From Cypionkella psychrotolerans (lineage in GTDB: Bacteria > Pseudomonadota > Alphaproteobacteria > Rhodobacterales > Rhodobacteraceae): a stretch of 64,000 bases of DNA. The notes under the pieces were generated by a model that saw only the letters and a list, made by a program, of their open reading frames with translations, did no database searches and was not told the DNA's origin. This document shows, one piece after another, positions 17,266-25,319 of the stretch; position 1 is the first letter of the stretch, and each line of letters begins with the position of its first letter. The stretch is taken from contig NZ_LGIC01000086.1 in the NCBI RefSeq assembly GCF_001294535.1, forward strand, positions 124,001-188,000. Direction: 5' to 3'. The translations under genes and the position numbers were made by a program.

Positions 17266-18342
17266 TTAATTCTCAAACTGCAGCCGCGAAATCGCGCCAC
17301 CATCGGGTGCATTGAACAGGCTCAACTTGCCCGAAAGCTGCAAGGCAAACTGCCGCGCAATGCTGATCCCTAGGCTTTTCGAGGTTTCCACATCAAAGTC
17401 CTCGGGCACACCTTTGCCAGAATCATGCACATCCAGCGTCACCAGATGCCCGCCACCCTCACGCGGCTCCTGCGACAATGAGATCGTGATCACCACCGCA
17501 GCGGCTTCCGGGCCCGCGCTGTGCTCCACCGCGTTCATCAGCAATTCGCTGACGATCAGCCCGAGGGGGATCGCCTTTTCATGCGCCACCTGCACCGGGT
17601 TCAGCTGAAACTTCAGCGTTACATTGACCCCAGCGCCCGCCGCGTCGATGGTATCCGCTGCCATATCCTGAATGAAATCCGCCACCGCGACTGATTGGAG
17701 ATTCGGCGAGTGCAACCGACGTTGCAGCCGCGAAATTGTGTCAATCCGCACCTGCGCCACCTTTAGCACCTGCTTGGCCTCGGCATCCTTGGTCTGCCCC
17801 GCCTGAAGGCGCAAAAGCGCCGCCACGGTCGCCAGATTGTTTGACACCCGATGCTGCAATTCTGAAAACATCAGCGCACTGGATGTCGCCAGATCATCAC
17901 TGCGCTGTTGCGCCGCCCTCAGCCGCAGCAAGGCTTGCTTCACCGCGCTGATCAGCAAAATCTCGGTCAGCACAACCAAGGTGTAAAACCCCATCGCCAC
18001 CGCAGACGCGCCGTTCAGGCTAAGGCTTTCCATCGGCGCGATGAAGAAATAGCGCGCGGCCAAACCGCTGGCCACCGCCACCACCACCCCGGCCCGCACC
18101 GAAGCGAACGCCGAGGTCAGCAGTACCGCCGGAAAGAATGTCAAAAATGGAAACCCCGGTGGCAGAATAGGGTCACAGAGGAAGCGCGCATACAAAGCCA
18201 GCGCAAATCCACTGGCCGCAAAAGCAACCTCATACCACAGGCTCCGTTTGGCCAATGTCATCTCGGTGACCCGCGCCAACATACCCTGCGGCGCATCGCC
18301 TTGAGTCGGCCAAACCTGTGAGGGGGTTTCGATCCCGGCCAT
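17266..18342 (-). CDS. Membrane sensor histidine kinase, HisKA_2/HWE type
   Basis: A 358-residue sensor with four hydrophobic segments (about residues 38-140) in a KdpD-like DUF4118 arrangement, then a HisKA_2 dimerisation domain with the phosphoacceptor motif ELQHRVSNNL (His about 164). The ATPase domain is intact: N-box Asn about 270 in SELLMNAVEH, D-box DVHDSGKG (Asp about 307) and a SLGISIARQF G-box. HisKA_2 kinases commonly feed PhyR in alphaproteobacteria. With the phyR locus 5 kb away it is a good candidate PhyR kinase, by inference. Confidence 0.87.
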   Translation of the reverse strand: MAGIETPSQVWPTQGDAPQGMLARVTEMTLAKRSLWYEVAFAASGFALALYARFLCDPILPPGFPFLTFFPAVLLTSAFASVRAGVVVAVASGLAARYFFIAPMESLSLNGASAVAMGFYTLVVLTEILLISAVKQALLRLRAAQQRSDDLATSSALMFSELQHRVSNNLATVAALLRLQAGQTKDAEAKQVLKVAQVRIDTISRLQRRLHSPNLQSVAVADFIQDMAADTIDAAGAGVNVTLKFQLNPVQVAHEKAIPLGLIVSELLMNAVEHSAGPEAAAVVITISLSQEPREGGGHLVTLDVHDSGKGVPEDFDVETSKSLGISIARQFALQLSGKLSLFNAPDGGAISRLQFEN

Positions 18343-18521
18343 TGCCCGATTACCTTGTATCTACAGCCGCTTCCCATGCGCGTCTTGTCGCATACATGGG
18401 ATAAAATCTGCCACTTGCAAATAACATACGTCGGTTTTCGAAATAACGCAGGTCAACTCTTGGCGGAGTTCCGTCTGCAGGCCACACTTCGCTGAAATAC
18501 TCTGAAATACGCAAAAAAAAG

Positions 18522-18545
18522 ACCGCAGGGCGCGCCTGCGGTCTG
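18522..18545 (-). terminator. Rho-independent terminator of the DUF1328 gene
   Basis: A stem of gaccgcag pairing with ctgcggtc around a G/C loop, followed on the minus strand by a run of eight T. It lies about 50 bases after the small membrane protein gene. Confidence 0.88.
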
Positions 18546-18591
18546 AGGTGGCCTCCAGGGACAAGAAGGCAGGGAAGATCCGAAAACCCAG

Positions 18592-18765
18592 TCAGAGTCG
18601 CGATTTGCCGTTCAAAAGCCGCGCGATCAGCGAAATCACGAACAGGGCAATGAAGATGAAGAACAGTATCTTAGCGATACCGGCAGAGGTGCCAGCGATG
18701 CCGCCAAAGCCCAAAGCGGCGGCGATCAATGCGATGACAAGGAACGTAAGGGCCCAGCTCAGCAT
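18592..18765 (-). CDS. DUF1328 small membrane protein
   Basis: A 57-residue protein, almost entirely hydrophobic (two membrane segments), starting [20 protein letters not shown] and ending in a short basic tail. This is the YtjA/DUF1328 family, of unknown function and often part of stress regulons. The start is fixed by AGGAGA 7 bases upstream. A GGAAC-N16-GGTT sigma-EcfG-like promoter lies about 80-105 bases upstream. Confidence 0.88.
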   Translation of the reverse strand: MLSWALTFLVIALIAAALGFGGIAGTSAGIAKILFFIFIALFVISLIARLLNGKSRL

Positions 18766-18844
18766 GGTGTTTCTCCTGTAAGATTTGACAGCTGTAAGAT
18801 TTAGCGGCGCGTTGCAGGGGCTGTCGTGGATATGATGGTGAACC

Positions 18845-18869
18845 AACCCGCGCCGCAGGCTCTGGTTCC
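18845..18869 (-). promoter_or_regulatory. Candidate sigma-EcfG promoter for the DUF1328 gene
   Basis: Read on the minus strand: GGAAC, 16 bases, then GGTT. This matches the alphaproteobacterial general stress consensus GGAAC-N16/17-cGTT except for one -10 base. The ATG lies 80 bases downstream. Confidence 0.6.
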
Positions 18870-18932
18870 CGGCTATTTTGCGGCTCGCCAAATTGGCAAA
18901 CGGTGGAATTTTCAACTGGCCCGATTTTTTCG

Positions 18933-18958
18933 GGAACCAATCCAAAGCCGCCTGCGTT
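18933..18958 (+). promoter_or_regulatory. Candidate sigma-EcfG promoter for the 19131 gene
   Basis: GGAAC (18933-18937), 17 bases, CGTT (18955-18958): a full match to the sigma-EcfG consensus. It points to the coiled-coil gene at 19131, leaving a leader of about 165 bases. Confidence 0.65.
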
Positions 18959-19130
18959 GTTCCGGCAGAGATACGGTGGACGGCACAGCTATGGGTTTCG
19001 TGCCCAAACCTGAGCCAACCTGTATCCCAGTGGCAGGGCCAGCCTTGCTGCTGTCGTTTCAAACTGGATCTGCTGCCTGATCGTCTGGGGCCTCTCCAGA
19101 CGCCGGGCCGCGCTATGAGACAAAGGACAA

Positions 19131-19661
19131 ATGATGAACGCGAACACCCTGAAAGACACCGTCTCAAACGCAAAAAATGCCGCTGATGAGGCCGTCGACA
19201 ATGCGACCGATAAAGTATCGCAGATGAGCCGCAAGGCGCGCGACACTGCGACCGAGGCTTTGGATGACGCGAAAGACATTGGCCAAACCGCCGCGCGCAA
19301 GCTGAAAGCACAGGCCGCCGAGGCTGCCGCTGCTGCCGAAGATCGTCTCGATGACCTCAGCGATGCGGCGCAATCGGGCTTCCGTTCGGCCAAATCCAAG
19401 CTTGCGGATGGCAGTGATCGTCTGGCCAAAGCGCTGCACGACGCGGCGGATGGCACGCGGGCGGCTTCGGGCCGGGTGGTTGAGGCTGTGTCGGACGTGG
19501 CCGATCATCTGCGCGCAGACTCACTCAGCGATCTGGTCAGCAGCACCAAAGCTTACGCGCGCCGTCACCCCGGCATCGTCGCCGCGGGTGCCGCTGTGCT
19601 TGGCTTTGCGTTCGCGCATTTGATCCAATCGCAGGCCCGCAATCGCAACCGTCGCGGATGA
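19131..19661 (+). CDS. Ala-rich helical protein with C-terminal membrane anchor
   Basis: A 176-residue protein of long amphipathic helices rich in Ala, Asp and Lys (apolipoprotein/LEA-like composition), followed by [22 protein letters not shown], a glycine-containing membrane helix, and a basic tail. The layout resembles the ElaB/YqjD and DUF883 inner-membrane proteins that associate with ribosomes or envelope under stress; this is similarity of architecture, not a firm family call. A consensus sigma-EcfG promoter lies upstream. The DUF3618 gene follows 38 bases later. Confidence 0.75.
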   Translation: MMNANTLKDTVSNAKNAADEAVDNATDKVSQMSRKARDTATEALDDAKDIGQTAARKLKAQAAEAAAAAEDRLDDLSDAAQSGFRSAKSKLADGSDRLAKALHDAADGTRAASGRVVEAVSDVADHLRADSLSDLVSSTKAYARRHPGIVAAGAAVLGFAFAHLIQSQARNRNRRG

Positions 19662-19699
19662 GCCTGCACAGAATAGGCCCAACGAAATAGGAGAGCCTG

Positions 19700-20503
19700 A
19701 TGCGAATGGATAATCTTGAACCCGATCTGATCGAGCGCCAGCTCCAGAAAGATCGTGCGGCGCTGAAAGCCTCGCTGACAGCCCTTGGCGACCGTTTCAC
19801 TCTGCAAGGCGTTGGCGGTGATCTGCTGAGCCATGCGCAAACGCTTGGCAACGTCGCCCGCGCCAACCCGGTGCTGGTCTCGGTGGCAGGGGCCGGTCTG
19901 GCGTGGTATCTGCTGCGCCGCAGCGCTGCCACATCCGAGACGGACGGCCTCAGTGGCACCGCTTATGAGGCTCAGGCGCGCTGGGAAGACGAAGGCGGCC
20001 CGACCCAACCGCTCGAAGACGATGATTTCGACTGGATCGCAGAGGCCGAAGCCCTACGGGCGCAAGCCAATGCCAGCCTGCACAAGCTAGAGGCGCTGGC
20101 GCTGGACGGTCTTGAATACGCCAAACAGCGCGCGGCCGTGTTGGCCGATCTGGCCCGCGATGTGCGCAAAGCCATGCGCCGGGGCTTGGATCAGCTTTCC
20201 ACCGCCGCACAGGATCGTATTCTGGCGGCACGCGAAGCGGCCTATGAGGCGCAGCTTTCCTTGCGCGCTTCGACCGCCAAGGCGATCAACGATCACCCGG
20301 TCGCCATCACCGGTGCGGCTTTGGCGCTGGGGGCTGCGGTTTCGGCAGCTTTGCTGCGCCGCCCTGCGTATGACCGAAAATTGGCGCAAGAACGCGATCG
20401 TTTGCTGGCAGAAACCCGGCGTCTGCTCGCGCATGAACGCCGCCGCGCCAATGAGGCGATGGACATTCTGGCCGGAAGCCGCAGCCTGCGTAACTCCTCG
20501 TAG
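19700..20503 (+). CDS. DUF3618 domain protein
   Basis: A 267-residue protein whose N-terminus (LEPDLIERQLQKDRAALKA) fits the DUF3618 pattern of a short helical segment before a membrane anchor. ANPVLVSVAGAGLAWYLL and a second segment ITGAALALGAAVSAALL are likely membrane helices; between and after them are charged helices. Function unknown. GGAGA sits 5 bases before the ATG at 19700. It is probably cotranscribed with the preceding gene under stress control. Confidence 0.75.
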   Translation: MRMDNLEPDLIERQLQKDRAALKASLTALGDRFTLQGVGGDLLSHAQTLGNVARANPVLVSVAGAGLAWYLLRRSAATSETDGLSGTAYEAQARWEDEGGPTQPLEDDDFDWIAEAEALRAQANASLHKLEALALDGLEYAKQRAAVLADLARDVRKAMRRGLDQLSTAAQDRILAAREAAYEAQLSLRASTAKAINDHPVAITGAALALGAAVSAALLRRPAYDRKLAQERDRLLAETRRLLAHERRRANEAMDILAGSRSLRNSS

Positions 20504-20533
20504 CGCAGACTGAGCCTTTCAGGCCCGAAAAGG

Positions 20534-20565
20534 CGTCGCTGTCGCAAGACAGCGACGTTTCTTTT
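20534..20565 (+). terminator. Rho-independent terminator
   Basis: A perfect 10-bp stem (cgtcgctgtc/gacagcgacg) with a GCAA tetraloop and a T-rich tail, closing the 19131-20503 unit. Confidence 0.92.
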
Positions 20566-20589
20566 TGTCTGCTATCAACTGAACATGGC

Positions 20590-22329
20590 CTAAGGCTCAA
20601 AGCCTTCGCGGATCGGGAAATCCACCGTCACATCCACCGCTTCGGGCGTGTTGGCGACACTGACCGCGCCGCCGATCTGCTGGGCAAAACCGCGCACCAA
20701 CTGGGTGCCAATCGCAGTAGGCGTCGGTTGATCCGAAGCCGCCGTGCCCAAACTCGCCGGACCTTTGATATGCAGCCGCGCCTTTTGCTGCCCCTCCAAC
20801 AGCCGCAGCGACACCTCAACCTGCCCCATCTGTGCTTCACTCGCAGGCATCCCCGCCAGCAATTCAGTCAACAACAGTGCAAGCGGCACAGCCTGATCCG
20901 GGATCAGTTGAATCGGCTCAAAATCCGTGGCGATCGGCGTTCTTTTGCTGGTCGGCTTGCCCATGCCGCTGATCTGCCGGATCACCCCGGAAAACAGCGC
21001 GTCCATCTTAACGTCTTTCTGCCCCGCGGTCTCATAGAGCCCCATATGCACCGTCGCCAAGGCCATCACCCGATCATGCAGCCCCTCTAGGATATTGCGC
21101 ACTGCGATTGTTTTTTCCTGCCGGATGTGAATCCGCATGATCGACGCAATCAGCTGCAAGCTGTTGCCGGTGCGGTGATGCACCTCGCGCAAAAGGATTT
21201 CTTTTTGTCGCACGATGTTCTCGAGCTCGGCTTCTTCGTGCAGGATGGTCTCTGTCAAAACCGCATAGGACCGCCCGAGTTCGATGATCTCCGCCGGGCT
21301 GCCCTTCAGATCCAGCACCACCCGCTTGCGATCCCCACCGGCAAATGCGGTCATTGCACTGCCCAAATGCCGCATGTGGCGCGCCACCAATGTCTCAGCC
21401 CCCAGCAGCGCCACGCACATCGCGGCCAGCCACATCAACAGCGGAAACAGATAGGGGCTGATGTTATAGCCCAGCACGATCACGCTTTCGGCGCGGCTCC
21501 ATGACCCCAGCACGAATAACCCGTCAGCCATCGGCACCACCGAGAAAATCCGCTGCTCACCGCCCACAGTCCGAGCTAGGAATGTCTGCGCCCCGCCTGC
21601 GGCCAGATCCTGCAGCGATTTGTCAATCGGAACGCTGAACGGTGCATTCCCCAGACCGACGGAGGAGGTCAGCACCGTGCCGTCGCCATCAAAGGTCAGC
21701 AAAGCCAAAGGGTCGCGCGGGCTGGCATCGGCCACAACGATGCCAACATCCTCAAGCGCCTTATGCGGCATCGACGCCGAAATAAACCCGATCCGCGCGC
21801 CAGTGGCATCATAGACCGGATGCGACACCCCCAACACCGAAACCCCCGAAACCGGCCCCTTCGGGTTGACCGAAAAGCCGGGGTGATCCAGCGTGGCCAC
21901 CCTTGGAAACCGCGGATTGGTGGAAAAATCAAAGTCCTTCCCGGTCGAGGCGCAGGTCATTTTGCCCGACAGCGGCACATAGGCCACCAAAGACAGCGCA
22001 GGCTCTTGTGCCGCCACCGCCGCCATCAAACGCCGACAGGCAGCAGTATCGGCCAAAACCGGCCCCACGCTCTGCGCCAAAGTCGCCACCATCACCTGCG
22101 CCGATTGGATCAGCCGAATCTCCGGTGCCGCCGCGCGGGTGGTTTCATCCATGATCGCCAGATTGGCCCGTTGATCGGATTCGCTGTTGGCGGCCTGCGT
22201 TTGCACCAGACCCAAAAACCCCAGTGGCAGCATCGCCACCGCCGCCATCAACGCCAAGCGCGCGCCAAGCCGTTGGTAAAACGGCGGGCGCGCGTCAGAA
22301 AACTGCGGTGGTGGGGCCGCTTCTGTCAT
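20590..22329 (-). CDS. Membrane sensor, HisKA_2 type with degenerate ATPase domain
   Basis: A 579-residue sensor: a membrane helix at about 24-44, a periplasmic Cache-like domain (about 45-285), a second helix near 290-312, HAMP-like region, then a HisKA_2 domain with REVHHRTGNSLQ (His about 385). The ATP-binding region is altered: the N-box Asn is absent (LLLTELLAGMPAS at about 486-496), and no recognisable D-box Asp-x-Gly follows; only a G-box-like PTAIGTQLVRGFAQQIGG remains. It is the third gene of nepR-ecfG-sensor with a 4-base overlap. By analogy with PhyP of sphingomonads it may be a PhyR phosphatase rather than a kinase; this is inference. Confidence 0.83.
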   Translation of the reverse strand: MTEAAPPPQFSDARPPFYQRLGARLALMAAVAMLPLGFLGLVQTQAANSESDQRANLAIMDETTRAAAPEIRLIQSAQVMVATLAQSVGPVLADTAACRRLMAAVAAQEPALSLVAYVPLSGKMTCASTGKDFDFSTNPRFPRVATLDHPGFSVNPKGPVSGVSVLGVSHPVYDATGARIGFISASMPHKALEDVGIVVADASPRDPLALLTFDGDGTVLTSSVGLGNAPFSVPIDKSLQDLAAGGAQTFLARTVGGEQRIFSVVPMADGLFVLGSWSRAESVIVLGYNISPYLFPLLMWLAAMCVALLGAETLVARHMRHLGSAMTAFAGGDRKRVVLDLKGSPAEIIELGRSYAVLTETILHEEAELENIVRQKEILLREVHHRTGNSLQLIASIMRIHIRQEKTIAVRNILEGLHDRVMALATVHMGLYETAGQKDVKMDALFSGVIRQISGMGKPTSKRTPIATDFEPIQLIPDQAVPLALLLTELLAGMPASEAQMGQVEVSLRLLEGQQKARLHIKGPASLGTAASDQPTPTAIGTQLVRGFAQQIGGAVSVANTPEAVDVTVDFPIREGFEP

Positions 22330-22901
22330 CCCATCGCGGCCGCAGCCCGCCCGATCACCGCATCGGTGACGGCATCGACGCCCGAGAACATGCCCTCGCC
22401 CTCTGCCAGACCCAGCAGATGCGCCAACCGCTTGCGCGCCCGCGACGCCCGGCTTTTCACCGTGCCCGCCGCCACACCCATCATCGCGGCGGCTTCTTCG
22501 GTGGTAAACCCCGAGGCCCCGACAAGAATCAACACCTCGCGGTGTTCATCCGACAAGGTATCAAAAGCGCGCAGAAAATCGGTGAAGGCCATACGCCCGT
22601 CGTGATCGGGCTTTACACTCAGGGTGGCGGCATGGGCACCATCCGGGTCGGCAACTTCGCGACGGGATTTGCGCAAGGACGAATAATAGGTGTTGCGCAG
22701 AATGGTGAACAACCAGGCCTGCAAATTGCTGCCGCGCTGGAATTTGTCGATACCGGCCCAAGCCTTCAGAATGGTTTCCTGCACCAAATCATCCGCCGCC
22801 GTGACATTGCGCGTCAGGCTGATCGCAAAAGCGCGCAGCGGGCGCAGATGCTCGACCAACTGGTCGCGCGGATCAATATCCGAAGCCGCAGCGAGGTTCA
22901 T
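22326..22901 (-). CDS. ecfG: General stress sigma factor EcfG
   Basis: A 191-residue ECF sigma factor that directs RNA polymerase to GGAAC-N16/17-cGTT promoters. Region 2 carries AFAISLTRNVTAADDLVQET and GSNLQAWLFTILRN; region 4 carries LSDEHREVLILVGASGFTTEEAAAMMGVAAGTVKSR. A C-terminal extension of about 20 residues follows. Its position between nepR and a HisKA_2 sensor, opposite phyR, identifies it as EcfG rather than another ECF class. It overlaps both neighbours by 4 bases. Confidence 0.95.
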   Translation of the reverse strand: MNLAAASDIDPRDQLVEHLRPLRAFAISLTRNVTAADDLVQETILKAWAGIDKFQRGSNLQAWLFTILRNTYYSSLRKSRREVADPDGAHAATLSVKPDHDGRMAFTDFLRAFDTLSDEHREVLILVGASGFTTEEAAAMMGVAAGTVKSRASRARKRLAHLLGLAEGEGMFSGVDAVTDAVIGRAAAAMG

Positions 22902-23086
22902 TTCTGCACCCCGTTCTGCTGCGCCTCTTTATCTTTCAACTGCTGCAACAACAGCTTAAAGCGGTCCGGCACCTCCTCGACCAGCGCCGATTGGTACACC
23001 CGCTTGAGGTTTTCTTCGATTTGAGCCTTGATCTGATCAATCTGACCATCCTGCTCCGGTTTCGATCCCTGATTATGCATTTTCAC
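22898..23086 (-). CDS. nepR: Anti-sigma factor NepR
   Basis: A 62-residue protein that binds EcfG in unstressed cells and is pulled away by phosphorylated PhyR. The core IKAQIEENLKRVYQSALVEEVPDRFKLLL (about residues 19-48) matches the NepR helices and the invariant VPDRF turn. It is the first gene of the minus-strand operon, coupled to ecfG by a 4-base overlap. Confidence 0.93.
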   Translation of the reverse strand: MKMHNQGSKPEQDGQIDQIKAQIEENLKRVYQSALVEEVPDRFKLLLQQLKDKEAQQNGVQK

Positions 23087-23104
23087 AATTTCCCGTCCTA
23101 CTCA

Positions 23105-23138
23105 GGGAACCAAACGCGCGCCCATGCGTTTGGTTCCC
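23105..23138. promoter_or_regulatory. Palindromic bidirectional sigma-EcfG promoter
   Basis: A perfect inverted repeat (13-bp arms 23105-23117 and 23126-23138, 8-base centre). Plus strand: GGAAC at 23106-23110, 16 bases, CGTT at 23127-23130, leading to phyR. Minus strand: GGAAC at 23137-23133, 16 bases, CGTT at 23116-23113, leading to nepR-ecfG. Both are full consensus matches and share the same bases. Confidence 0.85.
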
Positions 23139-23164
23139 AAGAAAATCTATGAGGGAGTAAAAAA

Positions 23165-23986
23165 ATGAGCAATGACGCTACCGCAAATCTTTCCGATCTG
23201 GTCGCCCTGCATTTGCCCAGCTTGCGCCGCTATGCGCGCGCTTTAACAGGCAATCAAACCAGCGGCGATCAGTATGCGCTGGCCGCTTTGGAAACGGTTT
23301 TGGCGGATCCTGCGTTGATTGCGGATGCAAGCGATGCGAAAGTGGCGCTGTTCAACGTGTTCCACATGGTTTGGGCCAGTTCTGGCGCCCCTGTAGCGCA
23401 AGCCGACAGCCGCCTGTCTGCCGCGGCCCAAGCACATATGGCCGAATTGACCCCGAACAGCCGCGAGGCGTTGTTGCTGCATTTCATTGAAGGCTTCAGC
23501 TTGGACCAAATCAGCGCGATCATGCAGATCGACACCGAAGAAGCCCAAGGCCTGATCACGCGCGCCCTACATGAGATGACCGGCACCGTCAGCGGTCGGG
23601 TCATGGTGATCGAGGATGAAGCCATCATCGCGATGGACATCATCGCCATCGTTGAGGCCATGGGTCACCAGATCACCGGCGTCGCCCGCACGCGCAAAGA
23701 AGCGGTGGCGCTGGCCAAGGCGGATATGCCCGATCTGATTTTGGCCGATATTCATCTGGCCGATGCCTCCTCTGGCATCGACGCGGTGAACGAAATCCTT
23801 GGTGGCTTTGAGCAGATCCCAGTGATCTTCATCACCGCTTTCCCCGAACGCCTGCTGACCGGGCACCGTCCCGAGCCTGCCTTCCTGATCAACAAGCCCT
23901 ACACCGAAGAACAGGTGCGCTCGTCGGTCAGTCAGGCGATGTTCTTCGCCTCGACCGAAACCCTGATGACCAAAGAAAACGCCTGA
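23165..23986 (+). CDS. phyR: Stress response regulator PhyR (anti-anti-sigma)
   Basis: A 273-residue hybrid: residues 1-140 form a sigma-like domain that mimics EcfG, and about 143-260 a receiver. The phosphoacceptor is Asp195 in LILADIHLAD; acidic residues are in MVIEDEAII, and TAFPERLLTGHRPEPAFLINKPY is the distinctive PhyR receiver signature with the conserved Lys. When phosphorylated it binds NepR and frees EcfG. GAGGGAG precedes the ATG. It is transcribed from the palindromic promoter divergent to nepR. Confidence 0.96.
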   Translation: MSNDATANLSDLVALHLPSLRRYARALTGNQTSGDQYALAALETVLADPALIADASDAKVALFNVFHMVWASSGAPVAQADSRLSAAAQAHMAELTPNSREALLLHFIEGFSLDQISAIMQIDTEEAQGLITRALHEMTGTVSGRVMVIEDEAIIAMDIIAIVEAMGHQITGVARTRKEAVALAKADMPDLILADIHLADASSGIDAVNEILGGFEQIPVIFITAFPERLLTGHRPEPAFLINKPYTEEQVRSSVSQAMFFASTETLMTKENA

Positions 23987-24002
23987 TCCTCAACAACTTA
24001 AT

Positions 24003-24028
24003 GGCCGCCGCGCATCGTCGTGGCGGCC
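24003..24028. terminator. Hairpin between phyR and the FkbM gene
   Basis: A perfect 7-bp G/C stem (ggccgcc/ggcggcc) with a 12-base loop between the convergent stop codons, with only a short T-run. Confidence 0.55.
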
Positions 24029-24034
24029 TTATGG

Positions 24035-24808
24035 CTACGCCAATGGTCCCAGCAACACATTGCGGTTCATCTTGAAGGACCGCCCCTCGACCAGCACGCC
24101 GTAACCCTGCCCCGCGGCCCAGGCCATCAGCGCGTCACTGTTCTTGTGATCGACCTCAAGGAAGATCGGTGGCCGTGACGCCGCGATGCTCTGCTCAAAG
24201 CCGCGCAACACCTCCAACTCCATCCCCTCGACATCCACCTTCAGAAAATCAATCCGCGCGCCATCCAGCAGCGCATCGCCCGAGGCCATGCTGATCTGCC
24301 CCTCGTCCGAGGCCACCAGCCGCGTCGCCCCCAGATTTTTCTCGCGCGCCTCAAGACTCATCGACGGCGCATCGCTGCGGTCCGACAGCCCATAGCCCAG
24401 CGTCGACAGGTTCACCCGGTCCAGCACCCCATTCAGGATCATATTCGACAAGAACAATTCATAAGCCGCCGGATTCGGTTCAAACGGAATGCTCACCGAG
24501 GCCCCCAGCAGCTTCAGCGCATAGATCGAATGATTGCCAATATTCGCCCCGGCATCGCAAAACACCCCACCGCGTGGGAAATACTGCGCGATCAGCTTCA
24601 ACTCCTCCGGCTCATAAAACCGCCCCTTGACGTGGCGCGCCTGAATCCGGTCTTTGCGATCGGCCACCGTGAAGAATATCGGCACGCCGTCATAGACCGA
24701 GCGCGTGACCTGCGTGCGGCGCGGATTGGTGAAGATATCCGGGCTTGCGATCATCGCCAAAGCCGTCGCAGACAGATGAGCGGGCGGGCGGGTCATATCC
24801 ATCGGCAA
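24035..24808 (-). CDS. FkbM-family methyltransferase
   Basis: A 257-residue SAM-dependent O-methyltransferase-like protein. Motif I is VFCDAGANIGNHSIYALKLLG (within residues 82-103), followed by the acidic FEPNPAAYELF loop and the diagnostic DFLKVDVEGMELEVLRGFE block. FkbM proteins methylate sugars or small molecules; the acceptor here is unknown and there are no glycan genes alongside. The third residue of the usual IxPFEPNP motif is normal. Confidence 0.87.
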   Translation of the reverse strand: MPMDMTRPPAHLSATALAMIASPDIFTNPRRTQVTRSVYDGVPIFFTVADRKDRIQARHVKGRFYEPEELKLIAQYFPRGGVFCDAGANIGNHSIYALKLLGASVSIPFEPNPAAYELFLSNMILNGVLDRVNLSTLGYGLSDRSDAPSMSLEAREKNLGATRLVASDEGQISMASGDALLDGARIDFLKVDVEGMELEVLRGFEQSIAASRPPIFLEVDHKNSDALMAWAAGQGYGVLVEGRSFKMNRNVLLGPLA

Positions 24809-24896
24809 GGGTCCATTCGGTCAAAGCGGGCAATCGTTGCGGTCAACATCGCCCGCTGGCGTGCTAGGGTCAACGGCCCGCGACGCCGCAGTAGAT

Positions 24897-24931
24897 TTGC
24901 TGTTCCCTTTCGCAGCCCTTTACCCTATAGG
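24897..24931 (+). promoter_or_regulatory. Possible housekeeping promoter of rpsT
   Basis: TTGCTG at 24897-24902 and a TACCCT/TATAGG block at 24921-24931 lie upstream of rpsT with near-normal spacing. The match is moderate. Confidence 0.3.
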
Positions 24932-25043
24932 CCTGCGATACATGCGTGTGAGCCCGCTCTAGGCAGAATCATCCCTTCATCCCTGAGGGGGCCTTGGGGC
25001 TTTTGCGCGACATAATTGAGTTGACCCCAAGGATACCATACCG

Positions 25044-25319
25044 ATGGCAAACACTGCCCAGTCCAAAAAACGCGCACGCCAAGCTGATGCTCGTCAAGAC
25101 ATCAACAAAGCCCGCCGCTCGCGCATCCGCACCTTCCTGCGCAAAGTTGAAGAGGCTCTGGCTTCCGGCAACCAAGACGCCGCCGCTCTGGCGCTGAAAA
25201 ACGCACAGCCTGAACTGGCCCGTGGCGTTTCCAAAGGTGTCATGCACAAAAACACCGTATCGCGCAAAATCTCGCGTCTGGCCTCGCGCGTCAAAGCGCT
25301 GGCAACCCCGGCGGCCTAA
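25044..25319 (+). CDS. rpsT: 30S ribosomal protein S20
   Basis: A 91-residue, strongly basic helical protein that binds 16S rRNA. It starts [26 protein letters not shown] and contains the [20 protein letters not shown] segment typical of S20. Located just before dnaA, a conserved alphaproteobacterial arrangement. An AAGGA lies 10 bases ahead of the ATG. Confidence 0.97.
   Translation: MANTAQSKKRARQADARQDINKARRSRIRTFLRKVEEALASGNQDAAALALKNAQPELARGVSKGVMHKNTVSRKISRLASRVKALATPAA

Larger units (their letters stand above)
18766..19130. other. Intergenic region with divergent promoters
   Basis: A 365-base gap between divergent stress-type genes. It holds two sigma-EcfG-like promoters facing outwards, an 11-bp direct repeat ctgtaagattt (18776-18786 and 18792-18802) near the DUF1328 ribosome binding site, and a small stem-loop (19082-19102) in the leader of the rightward gene. 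No coding potential is seen. Confidence 0.6.

Noticed and set aside
18445-18472. GGAAC and CGTT elements upstream of the kinase gene at 17266 (minus strand)
   Set aside because: The spacing is 19 bases; EcfG promoters use 16-17, so this is probably chance.
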